Assembly (NCBI RefSeq): GCF_000296215.2
Contig: NZ_CP013949.1
Span: 7,619,501 to 7,683,500, forward strand
Direction: 5' to 3'
From: Bradyrhizobium sp. CCGE-LA001
Lineage (GTDB): Bacteria > Pseudomonadota > Alphaproteobacteria > Rhizobiales > Xanthobacteraceae
DNA: 64,000 bases
Each line of letters starts with the position of its first letter. Position 1 is the first letter of the stretch. Positions 52,091 to 63,406 of this stretch are shown here, piece after piece. A model generated the notes under the pieces. That model saw nothing but the letters and a program-made list of their open reading frames with translations, had not been told where the DNA came from and did no database searches. The position numbers and the translations under genes were made by a program.

Positions 52091-53689
52091 ATGCGGAGCG
52101 TGTGGGCGCTCGCCGCAATGGCGGCGCTATCTGTGCTGACGGCCTCGACCACCACGCTGGCTGGCGAGCCCAAGCAGGGCGGCATTATGCGGATGTATCA
52201 CCGCGACAGCCCCGCCAACGCCTCGATCCACGAGGGCGCGACCTACTCGCTCAACATTCCCTTCATGCCTGTGTTCAACAACCTCGTCATCTACAAGCAG
52301 GACGTGGCGCAGAACAGCATGGACAGCATCGTGCCCGAGCTCGCCGAGAGCTGGGCCTGGGCGGGCGATAACAAGACGCTGACCTTCAAGCTGCGCCAGG
52401 GCGTGAAATGGCACGACGGCAAGCCGTTCACCTCGGCCGACGTGAAATGCACCTTCGACATGCTGATGGGCAAGGCGCAGCAGAAGTTCCGGCAGAACCC
52501 GCGCAAGACCTGGTACGACCAGGTCAACGACGTCTCGACCAGCGGCGACTTCGAGGTCTCGTTCAACCTGAAGCGGCCGCAACCCTCGCTGCTGGCGCTG
52601 CTGGCCTCGGGCTACACGCCGGTCTATCCCTGCCATGTCTCGCCGGCGGAGATGCGTACGCATCCGATCGGCACCGGCCCGTTCAAATTCGTCGAGTTCA
52701 AGGCCAACGAATCCATCAAGCTGACCCGCAATCCCGACTATTGGCGCAAGGGTCGGCCCTATCTCGACGGCATCGAATTCACCATCATCCCGAACCGCTC
52801 GACCGCGATCCTCGCCTTCATCGCCGGCAAGTTCGACATGACCTTCCCGACGGAGGTGACGATCCCGCTGGTGAAGGACGTCAAGTCACAGGCGCCGAAC
52901 GCGATCTGCGAGATCGCGCCGACCAATGTCGCCACCAACATCATCGTCAACTCGTCCTCGCCGCCGTTCGACAATGTCGACATTCGCCGCGCCATGGCGA
53001 TGGCGCTCGACCGCAAGGCGTTCATCTCGATCATGTTCGAGGGCCAGGGCGACGTCGGCGGCACCATGCTGCCGCCGCCGAACGGCCTGTGGGGCATGCC
53101 CAAGGAGATGCTGGAGACCATTCCCGGTTACGGCCCCGACGTGAAGGCCAACCGCGAGGAGGCCAAGAAGCTGATGCAGAAGGCCGGCTACGGGCCCGAC
53201 AAGCATCTCGCCGTAAAGGTCTCCACGCGCAACATCCCGATCTATCGCGATCCCGCGGTGATCCTGATCGACCAGCTCAAGAACATCTATATCGACGGCG
53301 AGGTCGACGTCGTGGAAACCGCGAACTGGTTCCCGAAGGTCGCGCGCAAGGACTACATGATCGGACTCAATCTCACCGGCAATGCCGTGGACGACCCCGA
53401 CCAGTCCTTTTACGAGAACTATGCCTGCGGTTCGGAGCGCAATTACACCAACTACTGCAACAAGGAGATCGAAAAGCTGTTCGATGTGCAGTCGCAGGAG
53501 ACCAATGTCGAGAAGCGCAAGAAGCTGGTTTGGGACATCGACAAGAAGCTGCAGGAGGACGTCGCGCGGCCCATCATCTTCCACAGCCGCATGGGCAGCT
53601 GCTGGCAGCCTTACGTCAAGGGCATCACCATCATGACGAACAGCTCCTATAACGGTTATCGCTACGAGGACGCGTGGCTGGACAAGTAG
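52091..53689 (+). CDS. ABC transporter substrate-binding protein, family 5 (peptide type)
   Basis: Periplasmic binding protein of 532 residues with a Sec signal ending TTLA(G). EPKQGGIMRMYHRDSPANASIHE begins the mature protein, and LTFKLRQGVKWHDGKPFTSADV and NVDIRRAMAMALDRKAF are family motifs. ATG 52091 is preferred because AGGGAGG ends six bases before it, while ATG 52085 abuts that site. First gene of the five-gene importer that continues to 57572. Confidence 0.94.
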   Translation: MRSVWALAAMAALSVLTASTTTLAGEPKQGGIMRMYHRDSPANASIHEGATYSLNIPFMPVFNNLVIYKQDVAQNSMDSIVPELAESWAWAGDNKTLTFKLRQGVKWHDGKPFTSADVKCTFDMLMGKAQQKFRQNPRKTWYDQVNDVSTSGDFEVSFNLKRPQPSLLALLASGYTPVYPCHVSPAEMRTHPIGTGPFKFVEFKANESIKLTRNPDYWRKGRPYLDGIEFTIIPNRSTAILAFIAGKFDMTFPTEVTIPLVKDVKSQAPNAICEIAPTNVATNIIVNSSSPPFDNVDIRRAMAMALDRKAFISIMFEGQGDVGGTMLPPPNGLWGMPKEMLETIPGYGPDVKANREEAKKLMQKAGYGPDKHLAVKVSTRNIPIYRDPAVILIDQLKNIYIDGEVDVVETANWFPKVARKDYMIGLNLTGNAVDDPDQSFYENYACGSERNYTNYCNKEIEKLFDVQSQETNVEKRKKLVWDIDKKLQEDVARPIIFHSRMGSCWQPYVKGITIMTNSSYNGYRYEDAWLDK

Positions 53690-53731
53690 CGCAGGCCACG
53701 GGCGGCTGACGGGTTCGACGGGAGGCGGTGC

Positions 53732-54679
53732 ATGTTTGCCTATCTGGTGCGGCGCCTGTTCCTGATGCTCGTGACCCTGTTCGGGATCTCGATCGTCATC
53801 TTCTTCCTGCTGCGCATCGTGCCCGGCAACATCGTCGACATCCTGTTTGCCGCCGCCGGCTATGTCGATCCCGCCGACAAGGCCAATCTGGAGAAGGAGC
53901 TCGGCATCGACCGGCCGCTGGTCGTGCAATATTGGCACTGGATCAGCGGTTTCCTGCGCGGCGATTTCGGCTACTCCTACGTCTCGGAAAAGCCGGCGCT
54001 GCAGGAGATCCTGCCGCGGATCCCGATCACGGCGCGGCTTGCCGGCCTCGCGCTGTTGTTCTCGGCCTCGATCGGCATCCCGCTCGGCGTCATCAGCGCG
54101 GTGAAGCAGGGCACGAAGCTCGACTATGCCCTGCGCGTCGTCAGCCTCAGCGGATTGTCGCTGCCCTCGTTCTGGCTCGGCCTGCTCATCCTCACCGCGT
54201 CGGTGGCGATGTTCGGCCAGATGCCGATCTTCAACCCGAATCCGCAGACCTGGCTCGAAGCGTTCGCCACCTATGCCGTGCCGGCTGCCGCGGTCGGCTT
54301 CCGCAGCGCGGCACTGACCATGCGCATCACCCGCTCCTCGATGCTGGAAGTGCTGCGGCAGGACTACATTCGCACCGCCCGCGCGAAGGGCGCGTCCGAG
54401 GCGGCGGTCAACTACCACCACGCGCTGAAGAATGCGATCCTGCCGGTCATCACCGTGATCGGCATCGAGGCCGCGTTCCTGATCGGCGGCCTGATCGTGA
54501 CCGAGACCGTGTTCAACATCCCCGGCGTCGCCCGCTACCTGGTCGAGGCGATCCGCTGGCGCGACTATCCGATCGTGCAGAACCTCGTGATGTTCATCGC
54601 CGTCGTCGTGGTGTTCGCCAATTTCATCGTCGACATGCTCTACGCGGTGTTCGATCCGCGGATCAGGTACACGGATTAG
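53732..54679 (+). CDS. ABC transporter permease, DppB/OppB type
   Basis: Permease of 315 residues with six helices. MFAYLVRRLFLMLVTLFGISIVIF is TM1; LRIVPGN and ELGIDRPLVVQYWHW follow. The coupling loop is VLRQDYIRTARAKGASE, and the protein ends LYAVFDPRIRYTD as usual for DppB. GGGAGG lies just upstream of ATG 53732. Confidence 0.95.
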   Translation: MFAYLVRRLFLMLVTLFGISIVIFFLLRIVPGNIVDILFAAAGYVDPADKANLEKELGIDRPLVVQYWHWISGFLRGDFGYSYVSEKPALQEILPRIPITARLAGLALLFSASIGIPLGVISAVKQGTKLDYALRVVSLSGLSLPSFWLGLLILTASVAMFGQMPIFNPNPQTWLEAFATYAVPAAAVGFRSAALTMRITRSSMLEVLRQDYIRTARAKGASEAAVNYHHALKNAILPVITVIGIEAAFLIGGLIVTETVFNIPGVARYLVEAIRWRDYPIVQNLVMFIAVVVVFANFIVDMLYAVFDPRIRYTD

Positions 54680-54688
54680 GAGATCAGC

Positions 54689-55582
54689 TTGGCCGCGATC
54701 GACTTCGACGTTGAATTGAGGCGCGCCGGGGCGCACGCGACCGGCGGCTGGCGGCGCGTGCTGTTCATGGCGCAGCGGCATGTGCTGGGCGCGGCCGGGC
54801 TCGTCATCATGATGGCATTCGTCCTCACCGCGATCTTCGCCGACTTCATCGCACGCTACGATCCGCTGACGGTCGATTCCGCCCGTGCGCTGGCCCGCCC
54901 GAGCCTGGCGCACTGGATGGGCACGGACTCCTTCGGTCGGGACGTCTTCAGCCGCATCATCCATGGGGCACGGATATCGCTCGCGGTCGGACTCGGCTCG
55001 ACCGCGCTCGGCGGCATCATCGGGGTGATCGTCGGGCTGACGTCGGGCTATCTCTCCGGCTGGGTCGATCTCGTGTTCCAGCGCGTCTCGGACGTGCTCC
55101 AGGCGCTGCCGCTGCTGGTGCTGGCGCTGGTGATGACGGCCGCGCTCGGCCCGTCGCTGCCGAACGTCATCATCGCCATCGCGATTCCGCTGATTCCGAC
55201 GGTCGCGCGCGTGATCCGCGCCAACACGCTGGCGCTGCGCGAGCAGCCGTTCGTGGAAGCCGCGAAATCGATCGGCATGAGCGAGATGCGGATCGCGCTG
55301 CGCCACGTGCTGCCGAACACGCTGGCGCCGCTGATCGTGCTCGCCACCGCTCAGCTCGGCTCGACCATCCTCACCGAGGCGTCCCTCTCCTTCCTCGGCC
55401 TCGGCATTCCCGAGCCGTATCCGTCATGGGGCCGCATGCTCTCCGAATCCGCCGCCGAATACGTCCGCACTGCGCCCTGGCTGGTGATCTTCCCGGGCAT
55501 CGCCATCAGCCTCGCCGTGTTCGGCGCCAACCTGTTCGGCGACGCTCTGCGCGACGTCCTCGATCCACGGCAGCGCGGCTGA
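54689..55582 (+). CDS. ABC transporter permease, DppC/OppC type
   Basis: Second permease, 297 residues. RHVLGAAGLVIMMAFVLTAIFADFIA is TM1, HWMGTDSFGRDVFSRIIHGARISL the family signature and LALREQPFVEAAKSIGMSE the coupling loop. TTG 54689 has TAGGAGATCAGC in front, with no better ATG. Its stop overlaps the next start by one base. Confidence 0.95.
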   Translation: MAAIDFDVELRRAGAHATGGWRRVLFMAQRHVLGAAGLVIMMAFVLTAIFADFIARYDPLTVDSARALARPSLAHWMGTDSFGRDVFSRIIHGARISLAVGLGSTALGGIIGVIVGLTSGYLSGWVDLVFQRVSDVLQALPLLVLALVMTAALGPSLPNVIIAIAIPLIPTVARVIRANTLALREQPFVEAAKSIGMSEMRIALRHVLPNTLAPLIVLATAQLGSTILTEASLSFLGLGIPEPYPSWGRMLSESAAEYVRTAPWLVIFPGIAISLAVFGANLFGDALRDVLDPRQRG

Positions 55583-56589
55583 TGGCTGACAAATCCGATC
55601 TCGTGCTCGAGGTGAAGAACCTGAAGACGGTGTTCTTCACCAATTCAGGCTTGTTCAAGGCCGTCGACGATCTCTCCTTCAGTGTGAGGCGCGGCGAGAC
55701 GCTGGCAATCGTCGGCGAATCCGGCTGCGGCAAGAGCGTCACTGCCCTGTCGCTAATGCGGCTGGTGCCCGATCCACCGGGGCGCATCGTCGGCGGCACA
55801 GTCTCGCTCGAAGGCACGAATGTGCTGGCGCTGGATGAAGCGGAGATGCGCAAGATCCGCGGCAACCGCATCTCCATGATCTTCCAGGAGCCGATGACAT
55901 CGCTCAATCCGGTCATGCGGATCGGGGACCAGATCGTCGAGGCGGTGCGACTGCACCGGAACCTGTCGGCCAAGGAGGCCGGGAATATCGCGGTCGAGAT
56001 GCTGCGGCTGGTGCGCATCCCCGAACCGGCGCGGCGCGCAAGGGAATATCCGCATCAGCTCTCCGGCGGCATGCGCCAGCGCGCGATGATCGCGATGGCG
56101 CTGGCATGCCGGCCGGCGCTGCTGATCGCGGACGAGCCGACCACCGCGCTCGACGTCACCATCCAGGCGCAGATCCTGGCGCTGATCCTCGATCTTCAGA
56201 AAGAGCTCGGCACCGGCCTCGTGCTGATCACGCATGATCTCGGCGTGGTCGCGCAGACCGCGCAGCGCGTGATCGTGATGTATGCGGGGCGGAAGGTCGA
56301 GGAAGCCAGCGTCGAGACGCTGTTTGCGTCGCCCAAGCATCCCTATACGCGCGGGCTGATGGCGTCGATCCCGGCGGTGCCGGCATCCGGCGCCGCCGCG
56401 CAGGCGCGGCTGAACGAGATTCCCGGCACCGTGCCCTCGCTGGTCCGGCTGCCGCAAGGTTGCGCCTTTGCGCCGCGCTGCAAGCTGGCAATCAAGCGCT
56501 GTGAGGCCGAATATCCGCCGCTGACGGATTGGGGCGGCGGCCATCTCGCAGCGTGCTGGCGCGCGGCGGAAGTTGCGGAGGTGGCATGA
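55582..56589 (+). CDS. ABC transporter ATP-binding protein, DppD/OppD type
   Basis: First ATPase of the importer, 335 residues. GESGCGKSV (Walker A), HQLSGGMRQRAMIAMAL (signature) and LLIADEPTTALDV (Walker B) are intact. The C-terminal oligopeptide-type extension has four spaced cysteines (CAFAPRCKLAIKRCEAEYPPL...ACW), which bind an iron-sulfur cluster in DppD/OppD homologues. It overlaps both neighbours. Confidence 0.95.
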   Translation: MADKSDLVLEVKNLKTVFFTNSGLFKAVDDLSFSVRRGETLAIVGESGCGKSVTALSLMRLVPDPPGRIVGGTVSLEGTNVLALDEAEMRKIRGNRISMIFQEPMTSLNPVMRIGDQIVEAVRLHRNLSAKEAGNIAVEMLRLVRIPEPARRAREYPHQLSGGMRQRAMIAMALACRPALLIADEPTTALDVTIQAQILALILDLQKELGTGLVLITHDLGVVAQTAQRVIVMYAGRKVEEASVETLFASPKHPYTRGLMASIPAVPASGAAAQARLNEIPGTVPSLVRLPQGCAFAPRCKLAIKRCEAEYPPLTDWGGGHLAACWRAAEVAEVA

Positions 56590-57572
56590 CCGAAGCGCTG
56601 CTCGAGGTCACAGATCTCAAGAAGCACTATCCGGTGCGCGCAGGTGTGCTGCGCCGGCGCGTCGGCACCGTGCATGCGGTCGACGGCGTGTCGTTTTCGC
56701 TTGGTATCGGCGAGACGCTCGGCCTCGTCGGCGAATCCGGCTGCGGCAAGTCGACGGTGGCGCGCAGCGTGCTGCGGCTGGTGGAGCCGACCTCGGGGCA
56801 GATCCGCCTCGAAGGCGAGGACATCACCCATCTCTCGAAGTCCGATCTTCGTCCGCACCGCCGTTCGATGCAGATCGTGTTCCAGGACCCGTTCGCCTCG
56901 CTCAATCCGCGCATGACCGCGGGCGACATCGTCGGCGAGCCGCTCGCCGTGCATGGCCTTGCGACCGGAAAGGCGCTGGAGGCGCGCGTCGCAAGACTGT
57001 TCGAGCAGGTGGGCCTGCGGCCGGACCAGATGCGCAACTTCCCGCATCAATTCTCCGGCGGCCAGCGCCAGCGCATCTGCATCGCACGGGCGCTCGCCCT
57101 GGAACCACGCCTGATCGTCTGCGACGAGCCGGTCTCCGCGCTCGACGTTTCGATCCAGGCGCAGGTGATCAACCTCCTGATCGATCTGCAGCGCCGGCAC
57201 GGCTTCTCCTATCTCTTCATCGCGCACGACCTCGCCGTGGTCGCTCATATCAGCCACCGCGTCGCCGTGATGTATCTCGGCCGCATCGTCGAGATCGCCG
57301 ACAAGGACGAGCTATTCCGCAATCCACGCCATCCCTATACGCAAGCCCTGCTCGCTTCCGTGCCGGTCGCGAATCCGCTCGCGAAAAGACTTGCGCCGCT
57401 GGTCGATGGCGACGTGCCGAGCCCGGTCAATCCGCCCTCGGGCTGCGCCTTTCACACCCGCTGCCGGTTTGCGATGGAGCGCTGCAAGACCGAGCGGCCG
57501 GCGCTGGTGGACGCCGGCGATGGGCACCAGGTGGCATGTCTGCTCAATGAAGGGACGGGGCGGAGCCAGTAG
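56586..57572 (+). CDS. ABC transporter ATP-binding protein, DppF/OppF type
   Basis: Second ATPase, 328 residues. GESGCGKST (Walker A), HQFSGGQRQRICIARAL (signature) and LIVCDEPVSALDV (Walker B) are intact, and SGCAFHTRCRFAMERC is the C-terminal cysteine-rich extension. It overlaps dppD-like by four bases. Its 3' end overlaps the convergent ceramidase-like gene by 29 bases. Confidence 0.95.
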   Translation: MTEALLEVTDLKKHYPVRAGVLRRRVGTVHAVDGVSFSLGIGETLGLVGESGCGKSTVARSVLRLVEPTSGQIRLEGEDITHLSKSDLRPHRRSMQIVFQDPFASLNPRMTAGDIVGEPLAVHGLATGKALEARVARLFEQVGLRPDQMRNFPHQFSGGQRQRICIARALALEPRLIVCDEPVSALDVSIQAQVINLLIDLQRRHGFSYLFIAHDLAVVAHISHRVAVMYLGRIVEIADKDELFRNPRHPYTQALLASVPVANPLAKRLAPLVDGDVPSPVNPPSGCAFHTRCRFAMERCKTERPALVDAGDGHQVACLLNEGTGRSQ

Positions 57573-58356
57573 ACCGGAGCGCCCGGATTATCGGCCAAGC
57601 CGCCAGCGCCGCGGCCAGATGCTTGAGCGTGTGGCCCGAGACGATGTGCCCGGTGGCTTCGAAGATCGTCGCGTCACCGAGCTCGAAGAGCTTGGCCAGC
57701 ACGTAGAAGAAGAGCACGCCGCCGAGTGGCACGCCGATCGCGCCGGGCCGAGGCCGTGTCAAAGCCAGTCCGACTGCGAGCGCCATGCCGCCGAACTGCA
57801 CGACCACCCAAGGCGTGAGATTCTCGCGTGCCACCCAAGCCGCGAGCAGGCCCGCAACCATCATCAGAACCAGCACCGCTTCGCCTGCGCGCACGCTGAT
57901 GCGCTCGCTGGCCGCGATGCCCAGAAAGCCCGCGAACGCCACCGCCATGCCGAGGCGATCAGCCACGAGCCGCTCCGCCATGTCGGGATCCAGATGATAG
58001 AAGCCGGAGCCCAGGCAAGTGAGGATCAGTCCGACGAAGAACCAGCTCGCACCCACGGGCGCGTCCTTCCGGGCGCGCAGCCGCTCCGAGCCCCAGACAC
58101 CCATTGCAAGAAAGGCGAGATTGCTCAGCACGTCGCCGGCGTTGGGCACGCCGAGCAAGGCGCGCGTGTCGACGAAATGCGGAATGTGCCAGCCGGCAGC
58201 CGGCAGCGCGGGCGCGAACAGCGCCGCGAGTGCGAGCACGAATAGCGCGACCGTCAGATATTTCTCGCGGACTTGCGGGGCGGCGAATGAGAAGCGGCGG
58301 GATGCCAAGGGAAGCACGGCAGCGGTCGCTTGGGCGAGGTCATTTGCGCGGAACAT
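57544..58356 (-). CDS. Ceramidase-like integral membrane protein
   Basis: Membrane protein of 270 residues with about seven helices. GSGFYHLDPDMAERLVADRLGMAVAF and SGHTLKHLAAALAAW carry the spaced histidines and acidic residue that bind zinc in the ceramidase/CREST superfamily. Whether it cleaves a ceramide or another amide is unknown. ATG 58356 is chosen; the open frame continues to 58419 through two palindromes that are more likely operators. It is convergent with the importer genes. Confidence 0.75.
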   Translation of the reverse strand: MFRANDLAQATAAVLPLASRRFSFAAPQVREKYLTVALFVLALAALFAPALPAAGWHIPHFVDTRALLGVPNAGDVLSNLAFLAMGVWGSERLRARKDAPVGASWFFVGLILTCLGSGFYHLDPDMAERLVADRLGMAVAFAGFLGIAASERISVRAGEAVLVLMMVAGLLAAWVARENLTPWVVVQFGGMALAVGLALTRPRPGAIGVPLGGVLFFYVLAKLFELGDATIFEATGHIVSGHTLKHLAAALAAWPIIRALRSTGSAPSLH

Positions 58357-58371
58357 GCGGTGTCTTCCATG

Positions 58372-58390
58372 TATTGAACATCGTTCAATA
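58372..58390. promoter_or_regulatory. Perfect palindrome TATTGAAC-ATC-GTTCAATA, candidate operator
   Basis: Eight-base perfect arms around three bases lie 16 bases upstream of the ceramidase-like start. A second similar site is 31 bases away centre to centre (58406-58418), about three helical turns. The pattern is typical of a TetR-type repressor bound twice; this is inference. Confidence 0.6.
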
Positions 58391-58405
58391 TTAGTAGCCC
58401 AGAAA

Positions 58406-58418
58406 TGAACGAAGTTCA
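58406..58418. promoter_or_regulatory. Second palindrome TGAAC-GAA-GTTCA, candidate operator
   Basis: Five-base perfect arms, extending to seven with one mismatch (AATGAAC-GAA-GTTCAAT), match the neighbouring site at 58372-58390 in core and spacing. Confidence 0.5.
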
Positions 58419-58545
58419 ATCGAAATTGCGGTCTCGCAGACCGACCAACAACCTATTGAAATCATAAATTTTTGATCGTAAGCGGGAGCTCGCCCGCAGA
58501 ACACTCGTGAGGCGCGAGGTGTTGATGCAACACAACCTACAAAAC

Positions 58546-58624
58546 GTCATTGCGAGCGCAGCGAAGCAAATCCAGACCGCTCCCGCGGAGAGATTCCGGA
58601 TTGTTTCGCTGCGCTCGCAATGAC
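58546..58624. repeat. Intergenic palindrome, GTCATTGCGAGC family, copy 1
   Basis: Ends GTCATTGCGAGCGCAGCGAAGC and GCTGCGCTCGCAATGAC are near inverse; the middle has AATCCAGA and TCCGGATT. A second copy is at 62241. Confidence 0.92.
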
Positions 58625-58635
58625 GTAGCGAAACG

Positions 58636-60608
<1,973 letters not shown>

Positions 60609-60612
<4 letters not shown>

Positions 60613-62225
60613 GGGCGCGCCACCGAGAATTGCATGCGCTGCGGCGTGCGCGCGTCGCCCTCGCGGCAGATCGCGAGCACTTCGGACAATACCGCGCGGG
60701 TGTCGCGCGGATCGATGACGCCATCGTCGAGCACGCGCGCGCTGGTGGAGAACACGTCCATCTGGCCGTCGAACACGCCGATGATCTCAGCCTTCATGGC
60801 CTCCAGCTTATCCTTTTCGATCGGCTTGCCGCGGCGCGCGGCGGCGGCTTCGGTCACGATCGCCATGGTTTCCGCGGCCTGCTCGCCGCCCATCACCGCG
60901 GTCCTGGCATTGGGCCAGGAGAAGCAGAAGCGCGGATGGAAGCCTCGGCCGCACATGCCGTAATTGCCGGCGCCGAAGGAAGCGCCGCAATAGATCGTGA
61001 TCTGCGGCACTGTCGCCGACGTCACCGCCTGGATCATCTTCGAGCCGTGCTTGATCATGCCGGCTTCCTCATAGGCCTTGCCGACCATGTAACCGGTGGT
61101 GTTGTTCAAGTAGAGCAGCGGCGTGCGGGTCTGGCAGCAGGCCTGGATGAAATGCGTTGCCTTGTTGGCGCCGGCGGGATCGAGCGGGCCGTTATTGGTG
61201 ATGATGCCGATGGCCTGACCCTCGATGCGGGCGTGGCCGCAGACGGTGGCGGGTCCGTAGTTCGGCGCCATCTCGGTGAAATCGGAATCATCGACGATGC
61301 GAGCGATCACCTGCTTCATGTCGACGGGCCGCTTGTGGTCCATCGGCATGATACCGAGCAGTTCGTCCTGGTCGTAGCGCGGCGGCTTGAATTCGGAAGG
61401 CGCCCGGCCCGACCGGTCCCATTCCATCGCACCCATGATCTCGCGCGCGATGCGCAGCGCGTCGCGATCGTCCTCGGCGAGATAATCGCCGAGGCCAGAG
61501 ACCTGGGTGTGCATCTCGGCGCCGCCGAGCTCTTCCTCCGTCGCGACCTCGCCGGTCGCGGCCTTCAGCAGTGGCGGGCCGGCGAGGAAGGCGCGGGTAC
61601 GGCCGCGGACCATCACGATGTAATCCGAGAGGCCCGTCTGATAGGCGCCGCCGGCGGTGGACGAGCCGTGCGTGACGGTGACGACCGGCAGGCCTGCCGC
61701 CGAGAGCCGCGCGAGATTGCGAAAGATGTTGCCGCCGCGAACGAAATCCTCGACGCGGTAGCGCAACAGATTGGCGCCGGCGCTTTCGACGAGTTGGACG
61801 TAAGGCAGCTTGTTCTCCAGCGCGAGCTCCTGCACCCGCAGCGTCTTGTCGAGACCATACGGCTGGAGCGCACCGGCATCGATGCCGGCGTCGTTGGCGC
61901 TGACCATGCAGCGGATGCCCGAGACGAAGCCGATGCCGGCGATGACACCGCCGCCCGGCACGCTCTTGGCCGCATCCGGTACGTCGAACATGTAGCCGGC
62001 GAGCGTCGACAGCTCGATGAAGGGCGCGCCGGGATCGAGCACCAGCGCGACGCGCTCGCGCGGCAGCAGCTGGCCGCGCTTGTGGAAGCGGTCTTTCGCG
62101 GCCGCCGAGGCCGCACGCGTGCGCTCCTCCAGCGCGCGCATGCGGTCGATCAGACCGAGCATGCCGTCGCGGTTGGCTTGGTAGGCGGCACTGCCGGGGG
62201 AGATGGTGTTTTCGATGGTGGACAT
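60609..62225 (-). CDS. Acyl-CoA carboxylase carboxyltransferase subunit (MccB type)
   Basis: Beta subunit of 538 residues in two crotonase-like halves. GGGVIAGIGFVSGIRCMVSANDAG and SSTAGGAYQTGLSDYIVMVRG lie in the first; LYLNNTTGYMVGKAYEEAGMIKHG and FGAGNYGMCGRGFHPRFCFSWPNARTAVMGGEQAAETM in the second. ATG 62225 gives MSTIENTISP. The frame is open to 62270, but those codons (RRFAPRND...) are translated repeat. It is the upstream gene of the carboxylase pair. Confidence 0.93.
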
Positions 62226-62240
62226 GATCTGATCCTGCTC

Positions 62241-62324
62241 GTCATTGCGAGGAGCGAAGCGACGAAGCAATCCAGACTGCTTCCGCGGAGAGATTCTGGA
62301 TTGCTTCGCTTCGCTCGCAATGAC
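62241..62324. repeat. Intergenic palindrome, GTCATTGCGAGG family, copy 2
   Basis: Ends GTCATTGCGAGGAGCGAAGC and GCTTCGCTCGCAATGAC with the middle CAATCCAGACTGC...TCTGGATTG. It is the same family as at 58546. It sits between the BKACE gene and the carboxylase genes and extends the carboxyltransferase reading frame upstream. Confidence 0.92.
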
Positions 62325-62339
62325 GGGTGAGGCGATACT

Positions 62340-63206
62340 TTACCGATTCGTCCCGAAGATCTTCCGCGCCTCGGCAGGGCTTGCGATCTCGCGGCCCGCG
62401 CGTCTTGCGCAAGCAGCGACGGCCTCGATGAGCTGCCCGTTCGACGTCACCTTCTTGCCGTCGGCGAGATAGAAAGTATCCTCCAACCCCGTGCGCAAAT
62501 GGCCGCCGAGCTCGGCGCAACGCTGATGCAGCGGCCAGATCTCCTCGCGGCCGATCGCGGTGACCTGAAAATGCGCTTCGGGACGCTTCAGCTTGATCAG
62601 GATCGGCAGCAGCTCGGGATCGGCCGGCATGCCGGAGGCGACGCCCATCACGAAGTTGTATTCGAGCGGGCCGTTGTACATGCCGACCTGGCGGTACATG
62701 CCGACGCAGCGGACGATGCCGACGTCGAAGCATTCGAATTCGGGAATGGTGCCGACCGCGTTCATGACGTCGAGATAGTCCTTCACCTTCTCGACCGCGT
62801 TGTCGAACATCATCGGCGGCCAAGCCCAGGTGTTGTCGGCCTTGACCTTGAGGTAATTCAGCGAGCCGGCATTGCAGGCTGCGATCTCAGGCTTGGTCTC
62901 GCGGATGCAGTCGAGCGCGCCCGAGTAGTTCGGACCTGAGACGCCCGAGGTGTGGTTGATGATGACCCCGGGACAGGCCTCGCGGATCGCCTGCTGGATC
63001 TCCCTGCTGACTGCGACCTCCCAGGACGGCAGGTGCCCCTTGTTCGGCGCCTGTTGGCGCAGATGGATGTGCATGACGGACGCGCCGGCATCGAATGCAG
63101 CCTTGGCCTCGCGTGCCATCTGCTCGGGCGTCACGGGCACGTTGTGCTGCTTCGGGTCGGTGAGCACGCCGTTCAGCGCGCAGGTGATGACGGCCTTGTC
63201 GCTCAT
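62340..63206 (-). CDS. 3-keto-5-aminohexanoate cleavage family (BKACE) protein
   Basis: Zinc enzyme of 288 residues. VMHIHLRQ gives the HxH zinc ligands, INHTSG and CFDVGIVRCVGM follow, and TGLEDTFYLADGKKVTSNGQLIEAV is the typical C-terminal motif. BKACE enzymes condense a beta-keto acid with acetyl-CoA to give acetoacetate and a new acyl-CoA. With the acyl-CoA carboxylase beside it, a branched acid or carnitine-type pathway is plausible. ATG 63206 is chosen over GTG 63224. Confidence 0.92.
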   Translation of the reverse strand: MSDKAVITCALNGVLTDPKQHNVPVTPEQMAREAKAAFDAGASVMHIHLRQQAPNKGHLPSWEVAVSREIQQAIREACPGVIINHTSGVSGPNYSGALDCIRETKPEIAACNAGSLNYLKVKADNTWAWPPMMFDNAVEKVKDYLDVMNAVGTIPEFECFDVGIVRCVGMYRQVGMYNGPLEYNFVMGVASGMPADPELLPILIKLKRPEAHFQVTAIGREEIWPLHQRCAELGGHLRTGLEDTFYLADGKKVTSNGQLIEAVAACARRAGREIASPAEARKIFGTNR

Positions 63207-63307
63207 GCCAAAAATGTCTCGCACGTTGAGAATTCAACGGTTGCGATCATGTGACGCGCGGGGATGCGGCTTCTTGCGCGGAGAAGCTGAGTACAGGATA
63301 GGAAATC

Positions 63308-63396
63308 GTAGGGTGGGCAAAGGCGCTCTTGCGCCGTGCCCACCATTCTCCGTGTCTGGCAAAGATGGTGGGCACGCTTCGCTTTGCCCACCCTAC
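63308..63396. repeat. Intergenic palindrome, GTAGGGTGGGCAAAG family
   Basis: GTAGGGTGGGCAAAGGCGC at the left and GCGCCGTGCCCACC internally, then GGTGGGCACGCTTCGC and TTTGCCCACCCTAC at the right, form nested pairs. It lies between the AraC-type gene and the BKACE gene. Confidence 0.9.
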
Positions 63397-63406
63397 AAGA
63401 ACGGCG

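Noticed and set aside
52886..55306. Open frame of 806 codons on the minus strand opposite binding-protein and permease genes
   Set aside because: It spans several real genes antisense and is low-complexity Arg/Asp/His-rich, an artefact of GC-rich third positions.
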